NCBI GenBank assembly: GCA_028370155.1
Contig: CP116670.1
Span: forward strand, 868,001 to 932,000
Source of the DNA: Arthrobacter sp. OVS8
GTDB taxonomy: Bacteria; Actinomycetota; Actinomycetes; Actinomycetales; Micrococcaceae
Direction of reading: 5' to 3'
DNA: 64,000 nucleotides
The notes beneath the pieces were generated by a model. That model saw only the letters and a program-made list of their open reading frames with translations, ran no database searches and was not told the DNA's origin. Within the stretch, counting starts at the first letter, position 1. Each line of letters starts with the position of its first letter. The position numbers were made by a program, and so were the translations under genes. Shown here in pieces: positions 29,402 to 39,451 of this stretch.

Positions 29402-30811
29402 TCAGCGGGCGGAAACGGAAGCCAGTTCCTGCTGCCGTGCGGTCCACGCGGCGTAGCTGCCGTCGAGTTCGACGACGTCGTAGCCGGCGCGGCGCAGGGC
29501 GCTGGCCGCGACCGAGTTCCGCACGCCGCTCTGGCAGTAGCTCACGATGGTGCCTTCGGCCGGGAGCTCATCCAGGTGCCACATCACGCGGCCGCCGCTG
29601 AGCTGGTGGGAGCCCGGAACGTGACCGGCGGAGTGTTCGGTGCGGTTCCGCACGTCCAGGATCATGGCCGCGTCGAAGCCGTCGAGCTCTTCGGGCTGGA
29701 TGAGTTCCGGGGTGCTGACGGGCAGGCCCTCGAAGCCGGTGACGTATCCGGCAACCTTGTCGATGCCGACCCTGACCAGGTGGTCCCACATGTCCTGCGC
29801 GGCGTCCTGGTCCGGAGCCAGCAGCACCAGCGGGTTCGGATCGGTTTCGGGGTTCACCACCCAGGCGCCGAAGCTCGCCACGGACTTCCCGGCCGGGACG
29901 TTCAGGGAACCGGTCACGGTGCCCTGGTGGACCTGGTCATTGGGGCGGGTGTCGATGAACGTCACCTTGTCCGCCGCGAGGTCCTGAGCAACAGTGTCGA
30001 GGTCCAGTTCCTGCAGCGGTGCGCGTTCGCCCATGACCGCCGGGCCCTCACGGTTTTCCCGCTTCATCCGGCCGAAGTATGCGTGCGCGTCGGGCTGGCC
30101 GTCGAGGAGTTCATCGATGAAACCCTGCTCGTCGTTGGCCGCCAGGTACGGGCCCCACCAGGCGTAGAGGCGCTCGTAGCCGACGGTGGAGGACGGGATC
30201 GCGCCCAGGGCCTTGCCGCAGGCGCTGCCGGCGCCGTGGGCCGGGTGGACCTGGACATAGTCGGGCAGGGTCAGGAACTTGTCCCGCAGGCTCGCGAACA
30301 GCTGCTTCGCCCCCACGAAGCGGGTGTCCACCCCGCCGGCGGCTTCATCCAGCAGGTCCGGGCGGCCCAGGTCACCGGAGAACACGAAGTCACCCGAGAG
30401 CAGGTACCCGGCCTGGTCACTGAACGCGCCGTCGGTCACCAGGAAGGACAGGTGCTCCGGGGTGTGTCCCGGGGTGTGCAGTGCCTTGATGGTGATGTTG
30501 CCCAGGGTGATCGTGTCGCCGTCGAACAACCGCTCCCCGTCGAATTCGTACTGCCAGTCCGGTCCGCCTTCGCCGGAAACGTAGATCTTCGCCCCGGTGG
30601 CCGCGGCAAGCTCACGGGTGCCGGAGAGGTAATCGGCGTGGATGTGGGTCTCGGTGACCGCCACGATCTTCATGCCGTTCTTCGCGGCCAGGGACTGGTA
30701 CACCGCGATGTCGCGGCGGCCGTCCACCACCACCGCTTCACCCTTGGCCTGGCAGCCAATCAGGTAGCTGGCCTGGGCGAGGTCCTCGTCATAAATGCGT
30801 TCCAGAAGCAT
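29402..30811 (-). CDS. Persulfide dioxygenase-rhodanese fusion (CstB/BlrB-like)
   Basis: 469 residues, intact. An N-terminal metallo-beta-lactamase domain has THIHADYLSG (His 56, His 58), HTPGHTPEH (His 112) and SGDFVFSGDLGRPD (Asp 141), matching the mononuclear Fe site of ETHE1 persulfide dioxygenases. Two rhodanese-like domains follow; the first (about 275-370) lacks a catalytic Cys, the second has YCQSGVRN with Cys 426. Such proteins oxidise low-molecular-weight persulfides to sulfite or thiosulfate. ATG 30811 has AAGGAGAGCAC upstream, and a CsoR-type operator lies 55-69 bases before it. Confidence 0.88.
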   Translation of the reverse strand: MLLERIYDEDLAQASYLIGCQAKGEAVVVDGRRDIAVYQSLAAKNGMKIVAVTETHIHADYLSGTRELAAATGAKIYVSGEGGPDWQYEFDGERLFDGDTITLGNITIKALHTPGHTPEHLSFLVTDGAFSDQAGYLLSGDFVFSGDLGRPDLLDEAAGGVDTRFVGAKQLFASLRDKFLTLPDYVQVHPAHGAGSACGKALGAIPSSTVGYERLYAWWGPYLAANDEQGFIDELLDGQPDAHAYFGRMKRENREGPAVMGERAPLQELDLDTVAQDLAADKVTFIDTRPNDQVHQGTVTGSLNVPAGKSVASFGAWVVNPETDPNPLVLLAPDQDAAQDMWDHLVRVGIDKVAGYVTGFEGLPVSTPELIQPEELDGFDAAMILDVRNRTEHSAGHVPGSHQLSGGRVMWHLDELPAEGTIVSYCQSGVRNSVAASALRRAGYDVVELDGSYAAWTARQQELASVSAR

Positions 30812-30865
30812 GTGCTCTCCTTCGTAAAGAGTTGGGGTAAACCCCGTCGACTACTAACAATAATA

Positions 30866-30880
30866 ATACCCCGGGGGTAT
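30866..30880. promoter_or_regulatory. CsoR/CstR-type operator ATACCCCGGGGGTAT
   Basis: Perfect inverted repeat ATACCCC-G-GGGGTAT, directly beside a TATTAT -10-like element reading toward the persulfide dioxygenase gene. It matches the two sites in front of cstR (33304-33341), so this gene has its own regulated promoter inside the cluster. Confidence 0.75.
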
Positions 30881-31010
30881 CCCGCAAGATGGGTGGCGGC
30901 CGGAGCTTCCAGTGCCCCTCCCCGGAACTCAGCCGGCGCGGTCAGGCCTGCGGCTGCGCCGTCTGGGCCCGCACGCTGGCCATATCCAGGTTCTTCACGC
31001 CCTCGATGAC

Positions 31011-31304
31011 CTACTGCAAGCCGGCAGCGTTGAGTGCTCCGGGCTGCGAGAAGACCAGGGTCTTGTCACGGAAGGCCATCAGCGTGGGGATCGAGGTGAT
31101 TCCCGCGGCAGCCGCCAGGGCCTGTTCGGCCTCGGTGTCCACCTTCGCGAAGACGACGTCGGGGTGCTTCGCCGAGGCCGCTTCATAGGTGGGGGCGAAC
31201 ATGCGGCAGGGGCCGCACCAGCCCGCCCAGAAGTCGATCAGGACGATGTCGTTGGTTTCCAGCGTTTCGGCGAGGGTCTTTTCGGTGATGTCGATGGTTG
31301 CCAT
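31011..31304 (-). CDS. Thioredoxin, C-terminally shortened by an in-frame TAG
   Basis: 97 residues as printed. IDFWAGWCGPCRMFAPTYE carries the WCGPC active site and SIPTLMAF the cis-proline. The TAG at 31011-31013 falls within the last helix; the same frame continues as VIEGVKNLDMASVRAQ and stops at 30942-30944, giving the normal thioredoxin length of about 120. A CAG-to-TAG change would explain it: either a substitution error or a real shortening. It is a probable reductant for persulfides or for the rhodaneses in the same operon. Confidence 0.82.
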   Translation of the reverse strand: MATIDITEKTLAETLETNDIVLIDFWAGWCGPCRMFAPTYEAASAKHPDVVFAKVDTEAEQALAAAAGITSIPTLMAFRDKTLVFSQPGALNAAGLQ

Positions 31305-31363
31305 GTCTAACTTCCATTCCTCCGGGTGGTTGGTCTTCTGGCGGACTGCTGCTCAGGGGCGGG

Positions 31364-31660
31364 TCAGGTGGTCGGCAGGCCCGCGCGGGTCCACGCGATC
31401 ATGCCGCCGTCCATGGTGTCTGCGGTGAAGCCGGCACCGTTGAGGGCATCCGCCACGCGGGCGCTGCGGTTGCCGCTGCGGCAGATGGCGATGACCGGAA
31501 TTTTCGGGTCCAGTTCGGCCAGCCGGGCCTGCAGCTCGCCCATGGGGATGTGGAGCGCCCCGGGGATCATGCCTTCCACAACTTCGAAGTCCTCGCGGAC
31601 GTCCAGGAGCTGCGCCTGGTTCCGGCGCTGGTCTGCTTCGGTGATGCTGATTTCCGCCAT
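31364..31660 (-). CDS. Single-domain rhodanese
   Basis: 98 residues, intact. QLLDVREDFEVVEGMIPGA and the active-site loop CRSGNRS (Cys 60) define a stand-alone sulfurtransferase. The loop is followed by ADALNGAGF and a C-terminal GGMIAWTRAGLPT typical of the family. It lies between the thioredoxin and TauE/SafE genes on the same strand and should move sulfane sulfur between thiol carriers in the persulfide pathway. Confidence 0.9.
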   Translation of the reverse strand: MAEISITEADQRRNQAQLLDVREDFEVVEGMIPGALHIPMGELQARLAELDPKIPVIAICRSGNRSARVADALNGAGFTADTMDGGMIAWTRAGLPTT

Positions 31661-31696
31661 GGTGATGCCTTTCGTGTCAGGAGTGGGTGGGAGTCT

Positions 31697-32607
31697 TCAG
31701 ACCGGAGTGGGCTGGATGTCCCGGCTTCGGGCGACGCGGCTGGACTTGCGCAGCGGGCAGGACCGGACAAAAAGCCAGCAGACGGCCGCCGCGACGACGG
31801 CGGAGCCCGCGACCGCCAGGGCGATGGGTCCGCGCAGGTCCACCGGTGCCTGCTGGATGAGGACAAAGGCCCCCATGACCAGCACGAACCAGCCGAAGCC
31901 CTTGCGCAGGGCCGCTTCCGGAATGCGGCCGGCGAGCTTGGAGCCGATCAGGGTGCCCACGATGGCGGCAGCCGTAACGGCCAGGGTGATCCCCAGTCCA
32001 GCTCCACGGTGGTGAGATACCCGGCCAGGCCGGCGAAGGACTTCATCGCGATCACAACGAGGGAGGTGCCGACGGCGATTGCCATCGGCAGGCCGCCGAG
32101 CAGCGCCAGTGCCGGGACCACCAGGAATCCGCCGCCGGCGCCCACCAGGCCGGTGACCAGGCCGACGACGAGCCCGTCGAGCAGGACCCGGAACAGCGGC
32201 AGTTCGGTGTGCTTGGGCGCCTCGGTGTCTGCATCAGCTTTCTTCTTGCGTCCGCGGATCATGGCGATGGACGTGGCGACCATCATCAGGGCAAACGCGA
32301 TCAGGAGGATCTGTCCGGGGATGTGCCCGCCCAGGAGTCCGCCCACGAAGGCGCCGGCCATGCCGGCGACGCCGAACAGGAGGCCGGTGCGCCACATCAC
32401 CCGTCCGGCGCGGGCGTGGCTGACGACACTGACGGCCGAGGTTACCCCGACCACGAACAGGGACGCGGCAATCGCTTCCTTGGCTTCGAATCCGGCCACA
32501 TAGACCAGGATCGGCACCGTGAGGATGGATCCGCCGCCGCCGAGCACACCGAGCGAGAGCCCGATGAGCACCGACAGGGCCAGAACGAGGATCAGCGTGG
32601 CGGTCAT
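31697..32607 (-). CDS. TauE/SafE family sulfite/anion exporter (frameshifted)
   Basis: About 303 residues with roughly eight membrane segments and the two glycine-rich repeats of the family: GVLGGGGSILTVPIL near residue 21 and GLVGAGGGFLVVPALALLGG in the second half. One base is missing near 31995, after TTVELDWG. The ATG at 32607 overlaps the stop of the upstream rhodanese-DUF2892 gene (ATGA). In this setting it probably exports sulfite or another oxidised sulfur product. Direction of transport is inferred. Confidence 0.87.
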
Positions 32608-33248
32608 GAGGCCTTGGACTCCGGGGTCACAGCGTTTGCGACGGGAAACTGCAGGATGGCGGACTCGCGGGTCGGCTCCTGGGCCGCCTTGTTCCACGGC
32701 ATGGCGGAAATTGCTTTGCCCATGGCACAGGTGTTGGTGGCGGCAGAGAACGTCAGTCCCGTGCCGATGGCGCCGGCGAGGAGCCGGATTTTGGGTGAGA
32801 CGAACTTGCCTCCGGCAAGGCCCAGCACTACGAGGGAACCGGCGGCGAGCCGGACCTGGCGCTCCAGGTCCCAGCGTGACTTGCCGCGGACCACGTCCCC
32901 GCCCGCCTCGGCAAACCCGGGGCTCCGCCGGCCAGGACATAGGCGTTGCCGATGCCCGCGCCGCCCAGGCGCTGCCGTGCCTGCTCGGCCCGCGCTCCGG
33001 ACTGGCAGACCAGCACAACACGGCTGCCCAGGCGGGCCGCGAGCTCCTCGGTGTGCTCGGAAAGCAGCGGCAGCGGGACGTTGTAGGAGCCGCGGATGTG
33101 CATGTTTTCAAACTCGGCGGCCGAGCGGACATCGATCACAATGAGGTCCTGGTGTTCCTGAAACCAGCTGCGCAGCGTTTCCGGCGCCAGCGAGGTGACG
33201 GCCGGGGCGGCGGGGAAGCCTTGGCGGGGAAGCGGAAGAGGGCGTCAT
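32604..33248 (-). CDS. Rhodanese-DUF2892 fusion, YgaP-like membrane sulfurtransferase (frameshifted)
   Basis: About 215 residues after restoring three missing bases (two in the G/C runs near 33205-33235, one near 32915). Residues ~35-115 are a rhodanese (LIVIDVRSAAEFENMHIRGS, active-site loop CQSGARA); then WDLERQVRLAAGSLVVLGLA begins the DUF2892 membrane hairpin. Such a fusion is the architecture of E. coli YgaP. ATG 33248 has AAAGGA upstream. It is the first gene of the minus-strand sulfur operon, next to the cstR operators. Confidence 0.85.
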
Positions 33249-33282
33249 GGGTGTCCTTTCGAGACGGTCTAACAGAAACTGA

Positions 33283-33636
<354 letters not shown>

Positions 33637-33647
33637 CTCCCCGCACG

Positions 33648-33665
33648 CAGGCGCCTTAGCGCCTG
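33648..33665 (+). terminator. Hairpin after cstR
   Basis: CAGGCGC-CTTA-GCGCCTG, a perfect 7-base stem 11 bases after the cstR stop, between cstR and the convergent glyoxalase-fold gene. No T-tract; probable bidirectional end. Confidence 0.45.
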
Positions 33666-33704
33666 AGTGGCTTGGGCGTGCGCCCGAGAGCCGCCTGCTC
33701 TGTG

Positions 33705-34442
33705 TCAGCCCGGGGTGAGCACGCAGAACTCGTTGCCCTCCGGGTCGGCGAGGCACAGCCAGGGCACATCGCCTTGGCCGACGTCGGCGTCAGTGGCGCC
33801 CAGGGCCTTCAGCCGGGACGCCTCTGCCGCTTGGTTGTCACCGGGGTAATGCTTGAGGTCGAGGTGGGCGCGGCCCCAAACGGCCTCCTCGGCGGGCGTG
33901 CGAAGGAACTCCAGGTACGGCCCGACGCCCGTGGCCGAACGCAGCCTCGCGTGATCGGCGGTCACCTCGTGCAGGGTCCAGTCCGTTGCTTCGCTCCAGA
34001 ACCGGGCCATGCCCCGCGGATCCGCACAGCGGACCACCACCGCGGCAATCGGCCCGGTGTCCCGGTAGAGCGCTCGGGGCTCCAGCACGCGGAACAGGTT
34101 GCCTTCCGGGTCGGCCAGCACCGCCCACGGAACATCACCCTGGCCGATGTCGGCTTGCGTCGCACCGAGCCCGAACAGGCGGGCCACCAGCTCCGCCTGT
34201 TGGGCCGCGGAGGTGGTCGCGAGGTCGAGGTGCACGCGGTACCCGACCGTCTCGGGGTCCGGGACGGTGACGACGTCGACGCAGACGGCCACGGGGTCCG
34301 GCCAGACGAAGCCCACGGGTTCCACATTGGTCACACCGGGTCCCTCGCTGGAAATGCCCCAGCCGAGCGCCTCCGCCCAGAACCGGCCGAGCGCCGCGTC
34401 ATCCCGAGCCTTAAAATTCACCTGAATAAGCCGCAGCGCCAT
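33705..34442 (-). CDS. Tandem VOC (glyoxalase-fold) protein
   Basis: 245 residues, intact, with two VOC domains of about 115 residues each. Each ends in the repeated motif ADIGQGDVPWAVLADPEGN / ADVGQGDVPWLCLADPEGN, the pattern of the glyoxalase-like VOC proteins common in actinobacteria, whose function is mostly unknown. ATG 34442 starts the first beta strand (ALRLIQVNFKARD); an upstream ATG would add residues unlike the family. Metal ligands cannot be assigned with certainty. Confidence 0.82.
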   Translation of the reverse strand: MALRLIQVNFKARDDAALGRFWAEALGWGISSEGPGVTNVEPVGFVWPDPVAVCVDVVTVPDPETVGYRVHLDLATTSAAQQAELVARLFGLGATQADIGQGDVPWAVLADPEGNLFRVLEPRALYRDTGPIAAVVVRCADPRGMARFWSEATDWTLHEVTADHARLRSATGVGPYLEFLRTPAEEAVWGRAHLDLKHYPGDNQAAEASRLKALGATDADVGQGDVPWLCLADPEGNEFCVLTPG

Positions 34443-34570
34443 ACCGCCCGACCCTAATACCCGAGTGATGCCCGGCATGGCAGCCACGCCCTGGCTGCTC
34501 ACAGGCCGAGGGTCGGGGCAACGCCTGCCGGCCGGCCCCATGGTGCGGCGGTGCCGACTTGTGCCTGCCG

Positions 34571-36033
34571 CTAGGTTCCGCAGAACGTCCGGTAGGGGCC
34601 GAAGTCTTTCGGCGCGGCGGCGGCGTAGCGCTCCAGGCCAGGCCGCTCGTTGTAGGGGCTGGTCACGGCCTCGAGCAGGCGGCGGAGCGGGCCCAGATCG
34701 CCGGCCGTGGCGGCGTCGAGGGCCTCCTCGACCAGGTGGTTACGCGGGATGTAGGCCGGGTTGACCCGGTCCATCGCGTCGGCGTCGGGGCCCAGGGCAC
34801 TCCAGCGCGCGGCCCACGCATCGAACGCCGCCGGGTCGTTGAACAGGCTCCGCGCAGGTGCCGTATGCCCGCGGGCGGCGGCCCCAAGGCTTCGGAAGAA
34901 GGACGTGTGGTCAGCGCCGGCCGCCTGCAGCAGGCTGAGCAACTCGTCCACCAGAGGCGAGACCACGTCGTCGTCGAGGCCGTCCGGCAGACCGAGTTTG
35001 GCCTGCATGCCGGCCGCCCACGCTGCGCTGTACTGCCGGCGGAACCCGGCGAGGGCCTCCTGTGCCAGGGCCACCGCCTGCTCCTGCTCAACATGCAAAA
35101 GGGGAAGGAGTGCCTCCGCGAGCCGCGTGAGGTTCCATTCCGCCACCAAGGGCTGGTTGCCGTAGGCGTAGCGTCCGGTCTCGTCGATCGAGCTGTAGAC
35201 CGCGGCCGGGTCGAAAGCGTCGAGGAAGGCGCAGGGACCGTAGTCAATCGTCTCGCCGGAGATTGTCATGTTGTCGGTGTTCATGACCCCATGGACGAAA
35301 CCCACCAGCATCCACCGGGCCACCAGCGCCGCCTGGGCCGCTATGACCGACTGGAACAGCACAAGATAGGGTGTTCGGCCTCAGCCGCGCCGGGGAAGTG
35401 CCGGGTGATCGCATGATCGGCCAGGCGGCGCAGGAGGCTGAGGTCGCCGGTGGCGCGGGCGTACTGGAACGTGCCGACGCGCAGATGGCTGCTTGCGACC
35501 CGGGTAAGCACCGCGCCCGGCAGCATGGTGTCGCGGCGCACGGGACGCCCCGTCGCCACAACGGCGAGGGACCGCGTCGTCGGGATGCCCATGGCATGCA
35601 TCGCTTCACTGACGATGTACTCCCGCAGCATCGGGCCGACGACGGCGAGACCGTCGCCGCCGCGGGCGAACGGCGTGCGCCCCGAGCCCTTGAGATGGAC
35701 ATCGCGGAGATTCCCTTCCGCGTCGGTGATCTCCCCGAGCAGGAGGGCGCGCCCGTCACCGAGGCGCGGGGCCAGCCAGCCGAACTGGTGCCCGGCATAG
35801 GCCTGCGCCACCGGGGTGGCGCCGCCGGGCACCAGGTTTCCGATCAGGAAACGCACGCCGTCGCCTTCGCGCAGATAGTCAGGATCCAGGCCAAGCTCGG
35901 CGGCCAAAGGCTCGTTGAGGACGAGGAGGTGCGGTTCCGGTGCCTCCTCGGCCTGCCAGGGAATGGCCAGCTCCGAAAGCTCCCGGGCAAAGCGTCCGTC
36001 AAAGGCGACGGCTGGAGGGGCTGCGGCAGTCAT
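34571..36033 (-). CDS. selO: SelO/YdiU family protein adenylyltransferase (frameshifted)
   Basis: About 487 residues; one base missing near 35360 (reads AEAEHPILC, expected to join to [14 protein letters not shown]). The pseudokinase motifs of SelO are clear: [53 protein letters not shown], and the metal-binding [19 protein letters not shown]. SelO transfers AMP to Ser, Thr or Tyr of proteins in redox control. The family C-terminal Cys is seen in the final residues (TFCGT). Monocistronic on the minus strand. Confidence 0.92.
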
Positions 36034-36066
36034 ACAACAAGGTTATCCCCGGCACCCTGACCGGCG

Positions 36067-37471
36067 TTACTGGCGTTTCAGTGACTCCCCGATGATGCGC
36101 GCGCCGTCGCGGAAGGCGCCGGGGTTGGGTCCGGCGTAGTTGAGCCGGATGAACGGTCCCGCCGGTTCGGCCGGGAACCACTCGGTACCCGGCGCGACGA
36201 TGACCCCCGCCACCTCGCAGTCCCGGGTGAGCTGTTCGAGGTTTGTCCCGTCGGGCAGGCGCGCCCACAGGTTCAGCCCTCCCCTCGGCATGTGTTCGAT
36301 GTGGGCCTGCGGGGCATACTCCGCCAGGCTGCTGGCCAGAAGGTCCCTGCGGGCATGGAGCTGGTGGCGGAGTCCGCGGAGGTGCGTCTGCCACGCAGGC
36401 TGCGTCACGACGTCGAGGGCTGCCGACTGGAGAACGCCGCTGACATACATCGACTCGGCGCCCCTGTCGGCCAAAATCCGGTCGCGCGCCGGGCCGCGGG
36501 CGATGACTGCGGCGACGCGTATGCCCGGGGACACGCTCTTGGTCAGCGACCGCAGGTAGACGACATGGCCGGAATCGTCGCGGGCCGCCACGGGCGCGGC
36601 CGACGTCGTGATGCCGAAGTCGTGCGCCCAGTCGTCTTCGACGAGGAACGCGCCGTGCGCCCGGACCACGTCCAGCACTTGTTCGGCCACCCGCGCGGAC
36701 CACTGCGCTCCGGTGGGATTGGCATAGTTCGGTTGTGCGTAAAACAGGCGCGCGCCGGTCTCCCCGAAGGCCCTGTCCAGCTCGTCCGCGTCCGGACCTT
36801 CCGGCCCGCTCGGCACGGGGATGACATGGACGCCGGCCTGGGCCGCGGCGAGGATGGCGCCCCAGTAGGTCGGGGATTCCATCAGCAGGGCTGGCCGCTG
36901 CCGGCCAGGGCGCGGAACACGGAGCTGAGTCCGCTCTGGCTCCCGGGCAGCACGGTGACGTCGCTCGGCGTTGGCGGGGCGACACCGGCCGGGGTGGAGG
37001 CCCTCAGTTCCTGGGCAAACCATGCCTGCAGCTCCGGCAGCCCCGCCGCCGGCGGACGCGACACGGCCGCGTCGCCACGGGCGGCTCGGGTGAGCGCACC
37101 CGCACCAGTCGCTCCGGCAGGAGCTCCCGGTCCGGATACCCCGAGTGGAAGGCAATGAGATCGTTCGCCGTGGTCCGCATCGCAGTGGAAGAAGGCCGCA
37201 GCGGCGCCTGGGGCGAACGCAGCGCTGCCGTCTGCCAGCCGTAGTCAGCGGGCCGCGCCGTGCGGACCGCCCGGACGAAGGTCCCGACGCCGGGACGGCT
37301 TTCGGTCAGCCCCATGCCCGCGAGGGTGCGGAGCGCCTTTTGGACGGTCACGGGACTTGCTTGATATTCGGCGACCAATGAGCGGGTGGAGGGCAGCCTG
37401 GCCCCGGGCGGGGCGGCCGCGATCCATTTCCGGAGCCGGTCCACAATTCGCGAACTGCTATCGTAGGACAT
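36067..37471 (-). CDS. MocR-type regulator: GntR helix-turn-helix fused to aminotransferase domain (frameshifted)
   Basis: About 468 residues; two bases missing near 37080 and 36895. The N-terminal winged helix shows LPSTRSLVAEYQASPVTVQK; the C-terminal aminotransferase-like domain has ESPTYWGAILAAAQAG, YAQPNYANPTGAQWS and the PLP lysine in SLTKSVSPGIRVAAV. MocR proteins bind PLP or amino-acid adducts and control neighbouring transporters or PLP genes. Its ATG shares bases with the ATG of the divergent EamA transporter, so that gene is the probable target. Confidence 0.87.
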
Positions 37472-37494
37472 GAAAGCCAATAGTAGCGCTATCG
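37457..37494. promoter_or_regulatory. Shared divergent promoter/operator with GCTATCG direct repeats
   Basis: GCTATCG occurs at 37457-37463 and 37488-37494, 31 bases apart (about three turns), flanking the overlapped start codons. MocR regulators usually bind direct repeats. TATCGT (37459-37464) and, on the other strand, TACTAT (37480-37485) could be -10 elements for leaderless transcripts in each direction. Neither gene has a usable ribosome site. Confidence 0.45.
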
Positions 37495-38420
37495 AAACAA
37501 TCCGGCCACCGCTATCCACCACGCCGGGGAACGGGTTGTGGTGGGGACTGCTCGGAGTGGCGGCCTTTTCCTTCACAGTTCCGTTCACCAGGGTGGCCGT
37601 CGGCGGACTGGAGCCCTTGTTCATCGGGTCCGGCCGCGCGGTGGTGGCGGCGGTCCTCGCCGCATGCGCTCTCGCCCTCACCCGGCAGCGCCCGCCGCGC
37701 GGCGTCCAGTGGGCGCGTCTGATGCTTGTTGCGGGCGGGATCGTCGTCGGCTTTCCGCTGCTGACCTCGTTTGCGCTCGCAGCCGTCCCCGCCAGCCACG
37801 GCGCCGTTGTCATCGCTGTGCTTCCGGCGGCGACCGCAGCGATGGCAGTCATCCGGGGCCGCGAACGCCCGCGTTCGGCCTTCTGGCTCATCACCGCCAT
37901 CGGGGCGGCCGCAACCATTGCTTTTGCCTCCGCGCAGTCGGGCGGCTTTGGCCAGCTGCACTGGTCAGACCTGCTGCTCTTCGGTGCCGTAGCGGCCGCA
38001 GCCATCGGATACGCCGAAGGTGGCCTGCTCGCACGTGAACTTGGCGCCTGGCAGACGGTCTCCTGGGCGCTCGTCCTCGCCGCTCCCCTGATGGTGTTCC
38101 TGATGGGCCTCTCAATGTCCCAGCAGACGCCGTCGGGCACACCCGTGCAGTGGGCTGCGTTTGCCTACCTCGGCGTCGTCAGCATGTTCCTCGGCTTCTT
38201 CGCCTGGTATCAGGGGCTGGCCATCGGCCCCATGGCCCAGGTGGGTCAGGTCCAGCTCATCCAGCCGGTCTTGAGCATTGGCTGGGCCGCGCTCCTGCTG
38301 GGCGAGAGCCTGGCCTGGTCCACGATCGTCGGCGGGCTGGCTGTCATTTTCTGCGCCGGCCTTGCCGTGCGCACGAGGAACAGCACACCGACGCCGGGCC
38401 GCGGTGAGGGCCCCCGATGA
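37470..38420 (+). CDS. EamA/DMT family transporter
   Basis: 316 residues, intact, ten membrane segments in two EamA repeats (first begins LWWGLLGVAAFSFTVPFTRV, second begins SDLLLFGAVAAAAIGYAEGG). The family exports amino acids and related metabolites. The ATG at 37470 overlaps the MocR ATG on the opposite strand and has no Shine-Dalgarno sequence at a workable distance. A metabolite or amino-acid exporter under MocR control is the likely role. Confidence 0.87.
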   Translation: MKANSSAIETIRPPLSTTPGNGLWWGLLGVAAFSFTVPFTRVAVGGLEPLFIGSGRAVVAAVLAACALALTRQRPPRGVQWARLMLVAGGIVVGFPLLTSFALAAVPASHGAVVIAVLPAATAAMAVIRGRERPRSAFWLITAIGAAATIAFASAQSGGFGQLHWSDLLLFGAVAAAAIGYAEGGLLARELGAWQTVSWALVLAAPLMVFLMGLSMSQQTPSGTPVQWAAFAYLGVVSMFLGFFAWYQGLAIGPMAQVGQVQLIQPVLSIGWAALLLGESLAWSTIVGGLAVIFCAGLAVRTRNSTPTPGRGEGPR

Positions 38421-38452
38421 CGCGGCCGCACGCAGCCGCTGTCAGGGGAGGA

Positions 38453-38754
38453 TCAGACTGCTGCCACCATCTCGATCGCGACCGTTTCGATGATCCTGGT
38501 CGATGGCTCCCCGATCAGGGCCGGCGCCGTCACCCCCGTTTTCCAGGTGTCGTTCTGTAGCCGCCGAGAAAATCCACGGCCGCAGCCTGCGTATCGAAAT
38601 CCATCTCGAGCATCACGTAATCCTCCTGGTCCAGCGGGCGCGAGATCCGGTAGGACCGCACCCCGGAGGCGGCACGGTTCAGCGGGTCGCTGTCGAAAGC
38701 CCTCCTCCACATGCCGAAATCCCGGACCCGGTGTTCGATCTGCAGGGTAATCAT
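38453..38754 (-). CDS. Small dimeric alpha-beta barrel protein (frameshifted)
   Basis: About 100 residues; one base missing near 38565, after AAVDFLGG, joins to LQNDTWKTGVTAPALIGEP. The start ITLQIEHRVRDFGMWRRAFD with a pattern of alternating hydrophobic residues resembles ferredoxin-fold cyclase/monooxygenase-like proteins of about 100 residues. AGGAG precedes ATG 38754. No catalytic residues can be named. Confidence 0.55.
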
Positions 38755-39049
38755 GGAGCACTCCTGTCGACAGTTCTAGAAGCCCAACTGTAGGCCTGAA
38801 AGGCCCTCCAAAGTAAGGAGCCGGGCCGGAGTGGTTTCCGGATGGATGTGTCCAGGATGTGTTCCGGGTTGCCCGCTTCGGATGGCCGCTGATCGGCTCA
38901 TCCCCTGCGGGTGATGCTGACCTCCGCGGTGGCGGGATACGTTGCATGGCGGGTGGCCGAGACCGGCTGTCGTCGCGTCACTCAGCACACAACCGATTCA
39001 GCACCCAACCGCCTCAGCCCACCACCGCCGACCAGATGGAGATATGACC

Positions 39050-39390
39050 ATGGCCGAAGAAGAAACCCCCGTCCTCGACGCACTCGCCGAGATCACCGCC
39101 GTATCGATCGACCGCTGCAACCTCGATGACCGTGAGATCATGCTGGCCCGGATCGCGGCGCTCGTGGCAGTCGACGCCCCGCCCGCGTCGTACCTGCTCA
39201 ACGCCGGTACAGCGAGCGGCGTCGGCATCACCCTGGAGGACGTGCAGGGTATCCTCATCGCCGTCGCGCCGGTCGTCGGCACTCCCGGGTTGTTGCGGCG
39301 TCCGGCAACCTCGCCAGCGCGCTGGGGTTCGCCGTCGCGGTGATCGAGGCAGAGCTTGAAGCCGAGCTTAACGCCGAGTCCGAGGGCTGA
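39050..39390 (+). CDS. Carboxymuconolactone decarboxylase-like protein (frameshifted)
   Basis: About 113 residues; one base missing near 39285 (CACTCCCGGGTT). Restored, it reads LALVAVDAPPASYLLNAG-type sequence followed by LEDVQGILIAVAPVVGTPRV and ASALGFAVAVIEAELEAEL, which matches small actinobacterial members of the CMD/AhpD superfamily. There is no CxxC redox motif, so a peroxidase role is unlikely. ATG 39050 is eight bases after GGAG; ATG 39044 is too close. Function unknown. Confidence 0.7.
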
Positions 39391-39451
39391 CACCGTCCCG
39401 ACGACGCCCCCGGCCGGCGGGAGGGTCCGCATCACCGGTAAGATTGGCGCA

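Noticed and set aside
34443..34541. Longer N-terminus for the tandem VOC protein
   Set aside because: The added residues are Arg/Pro-rich and unlike the family, whose first strand begins at the methionine at 34442.
38755..39049. Possible small gene in the gap before the CMD-like protein
   Set aside because: Short frames exist but none has a ribosome site with a sensible protein; the gap is better read as promoter region.
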